Assembly (NCBI GenBank): GCA_023451375.1
Contig: JAEXZS010000005.1
Coordinates: forward strand, 1-11,250
Direction of reading: 5' to 3'
DNA: 11,250 nucleotides
Source: Pseudomonadota bacterium
GTDB taxonomy: Bacteria > Pseudomonadota > Alphaproteobacteria > Caulobacterales > Caulobacteraceae
Position numbers and translations under genes: made by a program. Under the pieces are notes generated by a model that saw only the letters and a program-made list of their open reading frames with translations, made no database searches and was not told where the DNA came from. Every line of letters starts with the position of its first letter. The stretch's first letter is position 1. Positions 1 to 6,964 of this stretch are shown here, one piece after another.

Positions 1-275
1 CCGCCATGGTCGAGCAGTCGACCGCCGCCAGCCACTCGCTGGCGCAGGAGGCGGAGGCGCTGCAGGCGTCGGTGGCCCAGTTCCGCGTCGGCGCCCCGAG
101 CGCTCCTGCCGCGCAGGTCCGGACCCACGCCTCCGCCGCCCGTCCGGCCCCGCTCGCGCCGGTCCGCCCGGCCGAGCCGCGCTCCAGCCGCATGGTCCAG
201 GCGCTGAAGACCATCGGCCGCGGCGGCGCCGCCCCCAGGGTCGAGGCCGTCGAGGATGGATGGGAGGAGTTCTGA
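1..275 (+). CDS. Methyl-accepting chemotaxis protein, C-terminal end (partial)
   Basis: This is the last ~91 residues of a chemoreceptor whose body lies left of the window; the reading frame is open from the first bases. The visible start has the typical end of the receptor cytoplasmic coiled coil (EQSTAASHSLAQEAEALQ, ending VAQFRVG). An Ala/Pro/Arg-rich linker of about 55 residues follows, and the protein ends GWEEF. That pentapeptide fits the aromatic-x-x-aromatic tether (NWETF in E. coli Tar/Tsr) which docks CheR and CheB onto high-abundance receptors. The gene is first in the che operon and its TGA overlaps the next ATG (TGATG at 273-277). By position it matches mcpA of Caulobacter, but too little is visible to assign a ligand or the membrane topology. 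The ATG at position 6 is internal, not the start. Confidence 0.9.
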   Translation, partial: AMVEQSTAASHSLAQEAEALQASVAQFRVGAPSAPAAQVRTHASAARPAPLAPVRPAEPRSSRMVQALKTIGRGGAAPRVEAVEDGWEEF

Positions 276-550
276 TGACCGTATCGCTGATGCTCGCACC
301 GGTGCTGGACCTGAACGCGGCCGAGCCGCTGAAGGCTGAGCTGCTGGCGCGCCGCGGCGCCGACCTGACGATCGACGGCTCGGCCGTCGATCGCCTCGGC
401 GGCCTGTGTCTGCAGGTGCTTCTGTCCGCGCGCCGGACCTGGCAGGCCGATGGCGTCAACCTGAGGTTAGGTTCTGTGTCGCAAGCTTTCGCCGAGCAAT
501 GGGCGGCGTTCGGCGCGCCCGATTTCAACACTGAGGGGGCGCTCGCGTGA
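275..550 (+). CDS. cheX: STAS-domain chemotaxis protein (CheX in Caulobacter naming)
   Basis: A 91-residue single-domain protein with a STAS-like pattern: beta strand (VLDLNAAEPLKAELLARRG), strand LTIDGSAVD, then the loop and helix DRLGGLCLQVLLSARRTW, strand VNLRLGSVS, final helix FAEQWAAFGAP. In SpoIIAA-type STAS proteins the loop carries a phosphorylated serine (DSSGLG); here it reads DRLGGL, so no serine is available and this is probably a binding module rather than a kinase-switched anti-anti-sigma factor. The start at 275 is chosen over an ATG at 260 because GGGAGGAG (262-269) sits just before it and the ATG overlaps the receptor stop. The stop overlaps the GTG of the next gene. Caulobacter carries a gene called cheX between mcpA and cheYI. 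It should not be confused with the unrelated CheY-P phosphatase also named CheX. The exact role is unknown to me. Confidence 0.75.
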   Translation: MTVSLMLAPVLDLNAAEPLKAELLARRGADLTIDGSAVDRLGGLCLQVLLSARRTWQADGVNLRLGSVSQAFAEQWAAFGAPDFNTEGALA

Positions 551-912
551 GCAAGACCGTACTGACCGTCGATGATTCCCGCACCATGCGGGACATGCTG
601 CTGCTGGCGCTGCAGGACGCGGGCTACACCGTGATCCAGGCCGTGGACGGCGTGGACGGGCTGGAGACCCTGGCCGCAAGAGGCGCCGACGTGGTCATCA
701 CCGACATCAACATGCCGCGCATGGACGGCTTCGGCTTCATTGAGGGCATGCGCGCCGATCCGAACCACCGCACCACTCCGGTTCTGGTGCTGACGACCGA
801 GAGCGACGCCGAGAAGAAGGCGCGCGCTCGCGCGGCCGGCGCCACGGGCTGGATCGTCAAGCCGTTCGACCCCGCCAAGCTGGTCGACGCCGTCCGCCGC
901 GTGGCGGCCTAA
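547..912 (+). CDS. cheY: Chemotaxis response regulator CheY (first copy)
   Basis: A 121-residue stand-alone receiver domain that takes phosphate from CheA. The receiver residues are all present: acidic pair D9-D10, phospho-acceptor D53 (ITDINMPRMDG), switch Thr83 and Lys105 followed by PF. The position of the CheY switch tyrosine (Y106 in E. coli) is held by W102 (TGWIVKPF), unlike the second copy in this operon, which keeps a tyrosine. It starts at a GTG (547) overlapping the TGA of the STAS gene, with GAGGGGG (533-539) as a plausible ribosome site; no ATG start fits. In two-CheY alphaproteobacterial systems such as Sinorhizobium, the copy before cheA acts as a phosphate sink and the copy after cheB drives the motor. 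That division of labour here is an inference from position and from the changed aromatic residue. Confidence 0.93.
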   Translation: MSKTVLTVDDSRTMRDMLLLALQDAGYTVIQAVDGVDGLETLAARGADVVITDINMPRMDGFGFIEGMRADPNHRTTPVLVLTTESDAEKKARARAAGATGWIVKPFDPAKLVDAVRRVAA

Positions 913-940
913 CCCCTAGAGATCGGTCGGACCGCGCCGC

Positions 941-3130
941 ATGGACGCTTTCGAAGCCATCAAGGCCACCTTCTTCCAGGAATGCGACGAGCTGATCGCC
1001 GACCTGGAATCGAAGCTGATGCTGCTGGAGCAGGGTCGGACGGACCTGGAGACCATCAACGCCGTGTTCCGCGCCGTCCATTCGGTGAAGGGCGGGGCGG
1101 GGGCGTTCGGGCTGGACGACCTGGTCCGCTTCGCCCACGTCTTCGAGACGCTGATGGACGAACTACGGGCGGGGCGGAAGCCGTGCGATCCGCTCACCAT
1201 CAAGACGCTGCTGCGCGCCTCCGACGTGCTGGCCGATCATATCCAGGCGGCGCAGGGGCTGACCCCGCCGGTGGACGAGGCCCGGTCCGCCGCCCTGGTC
1301 GCCGAGCTGGAGCTGCTGACGCACGGCGGCGAGGCGCCGCCGCCGGTCGACGAAGAGGAAGACGACTTCGGCTTCACGCCGATGGCGTTCGACATGGCGC
1401 TGGACGAACCGCTTGCGCCGGCGAACGAACCGGCCGCCGGCTGGCGCGTGGTCTTCAAGCCCCACGGCAAGATGTACGGCAGCGCCAACGAGACCAGCCT
1501 GCTGCTGCGGGAATTGGCGCGGCTGGGGCGGACGACGGTGTCGCTGGACGAGACCGACGTGCCGATGCTGGACGTGCTGGCGGTCGAGGAAGGCTGCCTG
1601 ACCTGGACGGTCGAGCTGCACGCCCCCGTCGCCGAGGCCGCCGTGCGCGAGGTGTTCGACTTTGTAGAGGCCGATTGCGACCTGACCGTCACCCCGCTGG
1701 GCGGAGCCGTTGAGGCGGAGGCGTTCGCCTTCGAGGGCGAAGCGCCCGCCGTCGTGCCCGCCAGCGACGAACTGGATATCGCCGCCCTGCTGGCCAAGGC
1801 CCAGGGCGAGGCGTCCGTCGCAGTTCCGGAGCCCACGCCGATCGCGGAGCCTGTAATGCCCGCGCCCGCCGTCGTCTCGACGCCGTCGCCTGCACCCGTT
1901 CAGGCCGCTCCCGTTCAGGCCGCCGCGCCCGCGCCGGTGACGATCCGCGTCGATCTGGACCGGGTCGATCGACTGATCAACGCCGTGGGCGAACTGGTCA
2001 TCCAGCAGGCCATGCTGTCCCAGCGCGTGCTGGAGAGCGGCCTGGCCCGCTCGTCCGGCGTGGCCCTGGGCCTGGAAGACCTGGAGCTGCTGACGCGCGA
2101 GATCCAGGACAGCGTCATGGCCATTCGCGCCCAGCCGGTGAAGTCGGTGTTCCAGCGCATGCCGCGGCTGGTGCGCGAAGTCGCCGACATGGTTTCCAAA
2201 CAGGTGCGCCTGGTCACCACTGGCGAGGACACCGAGGTCGACAAGACCGTGGTCGAACGCCTGGCCGAGCCGATCACCCACATGCTGAGGAACGCCATCG
2301 ACCACGGGCTGGAGACGCCCGAGGAACGGATCGCCGCCGGCAAACCGGCCGAAGGGACGGTGCGCCTGGCCGCCCTTCACCGCTCGGGCCGGATCGTCAT
2401 CGAGATCGCCGACGACGGCCGGGGCATCAATCGCGAGCGGGTGCGCAAGATCGCCGTCGACAAGGGGCTGATCGCGCCGGACGCGGTGCTTACCGACGAC
2501 CAGGTCGACAATCTTATCTTCCTGCCCGGCTTCTCCACCGCCGCCGTGGTGTCCGACATTTCCGGTCGGGGCGTGGGCATGGACGTCGTCAAGCGCTCGA
2601 TCCAGGCGCTGGGCGGCCGTATCTCGATCAGCTCGGTCCCGGGCAAGGGCTCGACCTTCACCCTGAGCCTGCCGCTGACGCTGGCGGTGCTGGACGGGAT
2701 GGTCACCACGGCCGCCGACCAAACGCTGATCGCGCCGCTGCCGGCCATTGTGGAGAGCCTGACGCCCCAGCCGGCGGACATTCATTATGTCGGCGGTCTG
2801 GATCCGGTGATCCGCTTCCGCGAAGCCTTCGTGCCCCTGGTGGACGTGGCCCTGGCCATGGGCTTCAGCGACACGCCGATCGATCCGACCCAGGGCATCG
2901 CCGTGATCGTGGAGACCGAGTCCGGCCAGCGCGCCGCCCTGCTGCTGGACGCGATCCAGGGCCAGCGCCAGGTCGTCATCAAGAGCCTGGAATCGAACTA
3001 TCAGCAGGTGGAGGGCGTCGCCGCCGCCACTATCCTGGGCGACGGCCGGGTCGCCCTGATCCTGGATGTCGACGCCCTCGTCGCCATCCGCCGCACCGGC
3101 GCCCGTTCCGACCTGAAGCTCGCGAGCTGA
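941..3130 (+). CDS. cheA: Chemotaxis histidine kinase CheA
   Basis: A 729-residue cytoplasmic kinase that phosphorylates itself in response to the receptor array and passes phosphate to CheY and CheB. Domains in order: P1 Hpt (about 1-105) with phospho-His47 in HSVKGGAGAFG; an acidic linker (about 130-165); a P2-like response-regulator docking domain (about 168-250, starting WRVVFKPHG); an Ala/Pro-rich linker; P3 dimerisation (from about 333, VDRLINAVGELVI); P4 ATP-binding with N box MLRNAIDHGLE (about 448), G1 box DDGRGIN (about 491), FLPGFSTA and G2 box GRGVGMDVV (about 542); and a C-terminal P5 CheW-like domain (about 590-725). The length is normal for the family. Only 28 bases separate it from cheY, with no strong ribosome site, and CheW starts two bases after the stop. 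All catalytic motifs look intact. Confidence 0.98.
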   Translation: MDAFEAIKATFFQECDELIADLESKLMLLEQGRTDLETINAVFRAVHSVKGGAGAFGLDDLVRFAHVFETLMDELRAGRKPCDPLTIKTLLRASDVLADHIQAAQGLTPPVDEARSAALVAELELLTHGGEAPPPVDEEEDDFGFTPMAFDMALDEPLAPANEPAAGWRVVFKPHGKMYGSANETSLLLRELARLGRTTVSLDETDVPMLDVLAVEEGCLTWTVELHAPVAEAAVREVFDFVEADCDLTVTPLGGAVEAEAFAFEGEAPAVVPASDELDIAALLAKAQGEASVAVPEPTPIAEPVMPAPAVVSTPSPAPVQAAPVQAAAPAPVTIRVDLDRVDRLINAVGELVIQQAMLSQRVLESGLARSSGVALGLEDLELLTREIQDSVMAIRAQPVKSVFQRMPRLVREVADMVSKQVRLVTTGEDTEVDKTVVERLAEPITHMLRNAIDHGLETPEERIAAGKPAEGTVRLAALHRSGRIVIEIADDGRGINRERVRKIAVDKGLIAPDAVLTDDQVDNLIFLPGFSTAAVVSDISGRGVGMDVVKRSIQALGGRISISSVPGKGSTFTLSLPLTLAVLDGMVTTAADQTLIAPLPAIVESLTPQPADIHYVGGLDPVIRFREAFVPLVDVALAMGFSDTPIDPTQGIAVIVETESGQRAALLLDAIQGQRQVVIKSLESNYQQVEGVAAATILGDGRVALILDVDALVAIRRTGARSDLKLAS

Positions 3131-3132
3131 CC

Positions 3133-3591
3133 ATGACCGAAACCAACGACACCGCCCAACGCGAACTGATCGCCTTCCGCATCGGAGGCCAGGAATTCTG
3201 CGTCGACATCATGTCGGTGCGGGAGATCCGGGGCTGGACCCCCGCGACGCCGCTGCCGCGCTCGCCCGGCTATATGAAGGGCGTTATCAACCTTCGCGGC
3301 ACGGTGCTGCCGATCATCGACCTGGGCGCCCGCTTCGGCCTGCCCACGACCGAGCCCACCGCGCGCCACGTGATCATGGTGGCCCACATCGGAGGCCGCA
3401 CCGTCGGCCTGCTGGTCGACGCCGTGTCCGACATCCTGCAGATGACCGACGCCTCGGTTCAGCCGACGCCGGACGTCGCCAGCGACCAGGTGAAGTCCTT
3501 CGTCAAGGGCATCTTCTCGATCGACGGGCGCATGATCAGCCTAATCGAACTGGACCACGTCCTGCCGGAACGCGAGGCCGAGGCCGCATGA
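3133..3591 (+). CDS. cheW: Chemotaxis coupling protein CheW
   Basis: A 152-residue single CheW domain that couples receptors to CheA in the polar array. It has the usual landmarks: an N-terminal ELIAFRIGGQEFCVDIMSVREI strand pair, the PLPRSPGYMKGVINLRGTVLPIIDLG core (read in two pieces, residues about 41-66), a DAVSDIL segment near residue 96, and a C-terminal strand with ISLIELDHVL. The arginine in INLRG that contacts receptors and CheA P5 is present. It starts two bases after the cheA stop and its TGA overlaps the cheR ATG (ATGA at 3588-3591), so translation of cheA, cheW and cheR is probably coupled. The length matches family members and nothing is missing. Confidence 0.97.
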   Translation: MTETNDTAQRELIAFRIGGQEFCVDIMSVREIRGWTPATPLPRSPGYMKGVINLRGTVLPIIDLGARFGLPTTEPTARHVIMVAHIGGRTVGLLVDAVSDILQMTDASVQPTPDVASDQVKSFVKGIFSIDGRMISLIELDHVLPEREAEAA

Positions 3592-4451
3592 CGCCCGCCG
3601 CCGGGCGGGGATCGCTGGTCGAAGGCGAATTCGTCTTCACGGCCGAGGACTTCCGCCAGATCGCCCAGATGCTGCACGCCCATGCAGGCATCGCCCTGAA
3701 CGAGGGCAAGGCCGCGCTGGTCTATTCACGCCTGGCCAAGCGGCTGCGCGTGCTGGGCCTGCGCAGCTTCCGGGAATACTGCGCCCTGGTCGAGGGCGTG
3801 GACGGCGTGGACGAGCGTCAGGCGATGACGGCCGCCCTGACCACCAACGTCACCCGCTTCTATCGTGAGCCGCACCATTTCGACGACCTGCGCGACCGGG
3901 TCATGCCGGAACTTGCGGCGCGGGCGCGGGCGGGCGGACGCGTGCGGCTGTGGTCGGCGGCCTGTTCGAACGGGCAGGAGCCCTATTCGATGGCCCTGAC
4001 GGTGCTGTCGGCCCTCCCCGAGGCGGCCGATCTGGACGTGCGCATCCTGGCGACCGACATCGATCCGAACATGGTCGCCCAAGGACATGCGGGGGTCTAT
4101 TCCGAGGAGGCGCTTGAGCCGGCGCCGGCCACCCTGTGGCGCAAGTATTTCGATCGCGCCGACCGCGGCCAGTGGGTCGCCGGGGCGCAGCTGAAGCGGC
4201 TGGTCGCCTTCCGCGAGCTGAACCTGATCGGCGACTGGCCGATGCGGGGCCGGTTCGACGTGATCTTCTGCCGCAACGTCGTGATCTATTTCGACGACGC
4301 GACCCAGGAGCGAGTCTGGAGCCGGTTCACTCCGATCATGACGCCGGGCGCCACGCTTTACATCGGCCATTCCGAGCGGGTGAGCGGCCCGGCGACGACC
4401 CAGCTGCAGACGGCCGGTCTGACCACCTACCGCCTGGGGGCTCGCGCATGA
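3588..4451 (+). CDS. cheR: Chemotaxis protein methyltransferase CheR
   Basis: A 287-residue SAM-dependent enzyme that methylates receptor glutamates during adaptation. The N-terminal all-alpha domain (residues about 15-80) carries the basic helix SRLAKRLRVLG that contacts the receptor bundle. TTNVTRFYRE (85-94) leads into the methyltransferase fold, with the SAM-binding segment LWSAACSNGQEPYS, the acidic ATDID strand that holds the SAM ribose, and FCRNVVIYF, followed by YIGHSE near the C terminus. The neighbouring receptor ends in GWEEF, which fits recruitment of CheR through its beta-subdomain. Start and stop both overlap neighbouring genes by ATGA (with cheW and cheB). The protein is full length, with no missing key residue that I can see. 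Confidence 0.97.
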   Translation: MTPAAGRGSLVEGEFVFTAEDFRQIAQMLHAHAGIALNEGKAALVYSRLAKRLRVLGLRSFREYCALVEGVDGVDERQAMTAALTTNVTRFYREPHHFDDLRDRVMPELAARARAGGRVRLWSAACSNGQEPYSMALTVLSALPEAADLDVRILATDIDPNMVAQGHAGVYSEEALEPAPATLWRKYFDRADRGQWVAGAQLKRLVAFRELNLIGDWPMRGRFDVIFCRNVVIYFDDATQERVWSRFTPIMTPGATLYIGHSERVSGPATTQLQTAGLTTYRLGARA

Positions 4452-5485
4452 CCCCTGTCAAGGTGCTGGTCGTGGACGACAGCCTGACGATGCGCAACCT
4501 GATCTCGGCCGCGCTGAGGCAGGATCCTGAGATCGACGTGGTCGGCACGGCCGCCGATCCGATCGAGGCGCGCGCCGCGATCAAGGCGCTTAACCCGGAC
4601 GTCCTGACGCTGGATGTCGAGATGCCCAACATGAACGGGCTGGAATTCCTCGAGAAGATCATGCGGCTGCGGCCCATGCCGGTGGTCATGGTCTCGACCC
4701 TGACGGCGGCGGGCACCGACGTGACCCTGGCGGCGCTGGAGATCGGGGCGGTGGACGCCGTGGCCAAGCCCGCGACGGCGACGCCCGAGGCCTTCCATGA
4801 CCTGATCGTCAAGGTGAAGGCCGCGGCCCGCTCCCGTGTCCGCGCCCGCGGCGATGCGCCGGCCTCGGCGGCCGCGCCGCGCGACTACCGAGCCGATCCG
4901 CGCCACGTGCTGGCCATCGGTTCCTCCACCGGCGGTGTCGAGGCCCTGCTGACCGTGCTGGGCGGCTTCCCAGCCGACTGCCCGGCGACGGTCGTCACCC
5001 AGCATATGCCGGCGACCTTCACCGCCAGCTTCGCCGCCCGCCTGGACCGGGTATGCGCGCCCAAGGTGTCCGAAGCCGTCGACGGCGCGACGCTGGCGCC
5101 GGGCCATGTCTATATTGCGCCGGGCGGGGCCGCCCACCTTGAGGTCGCGCCGGGCATGACGCCGCGCTGCCGCCTTGTCGCCAGCGATCCGGTGAACGGC
5201 CACCGTCCATCGGTCGACGTCATGTTCAACGCCGTCGCGGCGCTGGGTCGGCCGATGACCGGCGTCATCCTGACCGGGATGGGCAAGGACGGCGCGCGCG
5301 GGCTGATGGCCATGCGCCAGGCCGGCGCCCGCACCCTGGGCCAGGACGAGGCCACCAGCGTCGTCTACGGCATGCCCAAGGCCGCCTTCGAACTGGGCGC
5401 CGTGGAGCGGCAGTTGCCGCTGCACCGCCTGTCCTCCGCCATTCTTGAGCTGTGCGCCGACCCGGCCGCACGGTCCGTCGCCTGA
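4448..5485 (+). CDS. cheB: Chemotaxis methylesterase/deamidase CheB
   Basis: A 345-residue response-regulator enzyme that removes receptor methyl groups and can deamidate receptor glutamines when activated by CheA. The receiver domain (1-120) has D10-D11, phospho-acceptor D56 (LTLDVEMPNMNG), S83/T84 and K107. A short Ala/Arg-rich linker (about 125-150) joins it to the methylesterase domain. Its catalytic triad is visible: Ser160 in GSSTGG, His186 in TQHMP and Asp281 in GMGKDGA. The Ser-His spacing (26) equals that of the Salmonella enzyme. The start at 4448 is chosen because the frame extends upstream only through cheR in another frame, and ATGA overlaps the cheR stop. The stop is followed by 17 bases and then the second cheY. 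Confidence 0.98.
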   Translation: MTPVKVLVVDDSLTMRNLISAALRQDPEIDVVGTAADPIEARAAIKALNPDVLTLDVEMPNMNGLEFLEKIMRLRPMPVVMVSTLTAAGTDVTLAALEIGAVDAVAKPATATPEAFHDLIVKVKAAARSRVRARGDAPASAAAPRDYRADPRHVLAIGSSTGGVEALLTVLGGFPADCPATVVTQHMPATFTASFAARLDRVCAPKVSEAVDGATLAPGHVYIAPGGAAHLEVAPGMTPRCRLVASDPVNGHRPSVDVMFNAVAALGRPMTGVILTGMGKDGARGLMAMRQAGARTLGQDEATSVVYGMPKAAFELGAVERQLPLHRLSSAILELCADPAARSVA

Positions 5486-5502
5486 TTCCGGGAGCGTAAT
5501 CC

Positions 5503-5892
5503 ATGCCCGCCGCCGCCTCTCTCCACTGCCTGGTCGTCGACGACCAGATGACGATGCGCTCACTGGTGCGCACCAGCCTGCAGCAGCTGGGCGTGCGCGA
5601 GATCCGCGAAGCCGCCGACGGCGAGATCGCCCTGCGCGACATCATCTCAAAGCCGGCGCACCTGATCATCTCGGACTACAACATGCCGAACCTGGACGGC
5701 CTGGGCCTGTTGCGCGCCGTGCGGACCCACCCGCCGACGGCCAAGACGGCCTTCATCATGCTGACCGGCCGCGCTGATCGCGAGCTGGTGCAGAAGGCGG
5801 TGCAGTTCGGCGTCAACAACTACCTGGTCAAGCCGTTCACCGTCGCCCAGCTGAAGGGCAAGCTGGAAGCGGTCTTCGGTCCCCTGACATGA
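5503..5892 (+). CDS. cheY: Chemotaxis response regulator CheY (second copy)
   Basis: A 129-residue stand-alone receiver domain. The phosphorylation site is complete: D13-D14, D58 (ISDYNMPNLDG), Thr88, Tyr107 (the counterpart of the E. coli Y106 switch residue) and Lys110 before PF. With this canonical tyrosine and SDYNMP, it resembles motor-binding CheY proteins more than the first copy does. By position, between cheB and cheD, it corresponds to cheYII of Caulobacter and cheY2 of Sinorhizobium, which control the flagellar motor; that role is an inference. A GGGAG ribosome site (5490-5494) lies nine bases before the ATG. The TGA overlaps the cheD ATG. It is only distantly similar to the first CheY in the operon, so a recent duplication is unlikely. 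Confidence 0.94.
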   Translation: MPAAASLHCLVVDDQMTMRSLVRTSLQQLGVREIREAADGEIALRDIISKPAHLIISDYNMPNLDGLGLLRAVRTHPPTAKTAFIMLTGRADRELVQKAVQFGVNNYLVKPFTVAQLKGKLEAVFGPLT

Positions 5893-6431
5893 GCTTCGCC
5901 GCCCTGAGAGAGAGCGTCGAGAAGCGCGTTCACGTCGGTCAGGGCGAACACCACGTCACGGCCGATCCGAATGTGGTGCTCAGCACCATCTTGGGCTCCT
6001 GCGTCGCCATGTGCCTGCGCGACCCGTTCGCCGGCGTGGGCGGCATGAACCACTTCCTCCTGCCGGAGGGAGCCGGCGCCGGCACGGACGCGGGGCGCCG
6101 CTACGGCGCCTATGCGATGGAGCTGCTGATCAACGACGTGCTCAAGGCCGGCGGGCGGCGCGACCGGCTGGAGGCCAAGCTGTTCGGCGGCGGGCGCATG
6201 TTCGACACGCTGCGCGACGTCGGCCGCGCCAACGCCGACTTCGCCGAGCGCTTCCTGCGGGACGAGAGCATCCGCGTGGTCGGCGGCAGCCTGCGAGGGG
6301 AGGGCGGTCGGCGGCTGCACTACTGGCCCGTCAGCGGCCGCGCCCTGCAGCGCGCCGTGACGGACACCGTGGCGCCCAGGCCCATGCCGGTGGCCCCGCC
6401 GGCCGAAACCGGCGCCTTGGAGCTGTTCTGA
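5889..6431 (+). CDS. cheD: Chemoreceptor glutamine deamidase CheD
   Basis: A 180-residue enzyme that converts receptor glutamines to glutamates and, in some bacteria, links to CheY-P phosphatases. The catalytic Cys38 (LGSCVAMCLRD) and His55 (GGMNHFLLP) are 17 residues apart, the same spacing as in Thermotoga CheD (Cys27/His44), and a Ser32/Thr33 pair precedes them in the place of the third catalytic residue. KLFGGGRMF is the usual core strand. After the catalytic domain (to about 160) there is a Pro/Ala-rich tail ending in GALELF. The next gene's product has a very similar ending (GDLTLF), and both may be short docking peptides. The start overlaps the cheY stop (ATGA) and the stop overlaps the next ATG (TGATG). 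Confidence 0.96.
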   Translation: MSFAALRESVEKRVHVGQGEHHVTADPNVVLSTILGSCVAMCLRDPFAGVGGMNHFLLPEGAGAGTDAGRRYGAYAMELLINDVLKAGGRRDRLEAKLFGGGRMFDTLRDVGRANADFAERFLRDESIRVVGGSLRGEGGRRLHYWPVSGRALQRAVTDTVAPRPMPVAPPAETGALELF

Positions 6432-6772
6432 TGGGCGCTCCGCCGGAACACGCCGACCTCCTGGCCGCGGTGGCCGACGAGCTGATGAGCGTGCGCGAGG
6501 GTGTCGACGAGATCGAGGGCCTGGTCAGCCGCCTGGTTCCCCTGGCCGCGCCGGCAGATCGTCCCGCCGCCCTGACGCAGGCGCAGGCCCTGGACGCCCT
6601 GACCCAGCGGTTGGAGGCTCTGTCCGGCGTCCTGCGCAGGCTGAGCGGCGGCGCCAGCCCCGCTGAAGCGGTGACTCGCCTGCCCCTGGCCGACCTTGCG
6701 GACCGCCTCCGTCCGGCGGCAGGAGAACCCGCGCCTGCGCCTGCGGCCTCTGGCGACCTGACGCTGTTCTGA
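6431..6772 (+). CDS. Small chemotaxis protein after cheD, candidate CheZ-like CheY-P phosphatase (CheT/CheU position)
   Basis: A 113-residue, mostly helical, cytoplasmic protein. Residues 8-36 form a heptad-like helix (DLLAAVADELMSVREGVDEI) and 48-72 a second one containing D55-A-L-T-Q59. DxxxQ is the catalytic signature of CheZ, where Q147 of DLTGQ positions the attacking water on CheY-P. A Pro/Ala-rich linker (95-107) then leads to GDLTLF at the C terminus, like the flexible CheZ tail that ends in a CheY-binding peptide. The protein is half the size of E. coli CheZ. The ATG overlaps the cheD TGA, and GGAG (6419-6422) is a suitable ribosome site. Caulobacter has cheU here; Sinorhizobium has cheT, which I recall being reported as DxxxQ-bearing. 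The helices, motif and tail are seen; phosphatase activity is inferred. It is the last gene of the operon. Confidence 0.8.
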   Translation: MGAPPEHADLLAAVADELMSVREGVDEIEGLVSRLVPLAAPADRPAALTQAQALDALTQRLEALSGVLRRLSGGASPAEAVTRLPLADLADRLRPAAGEPAPAPAASGDLTLF

Positions 6773-6903
6773 CGACCGACCCCCGCCGCCGGCGCATCCG
6801 GTCCTGCGCCCTCACGAACGCACATCTCCAGCGGCCGGGTGAAGCTGTGCATCCCGCGTCAGGTGTTAACGGTGAAGCTGACGGGAGGGAACAAGCACGA
6901 AAC

Positions 6904-6937
6904 GAATCAGGACCGAATCACTGACACCGACCGATTC
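6904..6937. promoter_or_regulatory. Cluster of three GANTC (CcrM-type methylation) sites
   Basis: GAATC at 6904-6908, GAATC at 6915-6919 and GATTC at 6933-6937 fall within 34 bases of the gap between the che operon and the tRNA. In Caulobacterales, GANTC is methylated by the cell-cycle methyltransferase CcrM and is read by GcrA at promoters. The clustering is seen directly; a regulatory role is inferred. No obvious sigma-70 promoter is placed around it, although a weak TTGAGC (6994-6999) lies further downstream towards the tRNA. Confidence 0.4.
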
Positions 6938-6964
6938 GCCGTTTGTTCACCGCAGGATATGGTA

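Noticed and set aside
1163..2785. 540-codon open frame on the minus strand
   Set aside because: It lies wholly opposite cheA, is rich in Gly/Arg/His/Gln as expected from the antisense of GC-rich coding DNA, and shows no family pattern.
4136..4447. Upstream extension of the cheB frame
   Set aside because: The extra codons are the out-of-frame reading of cheR; the receiver domain begins exactly at the ATG at 4448, which overlaps the cheR stop.
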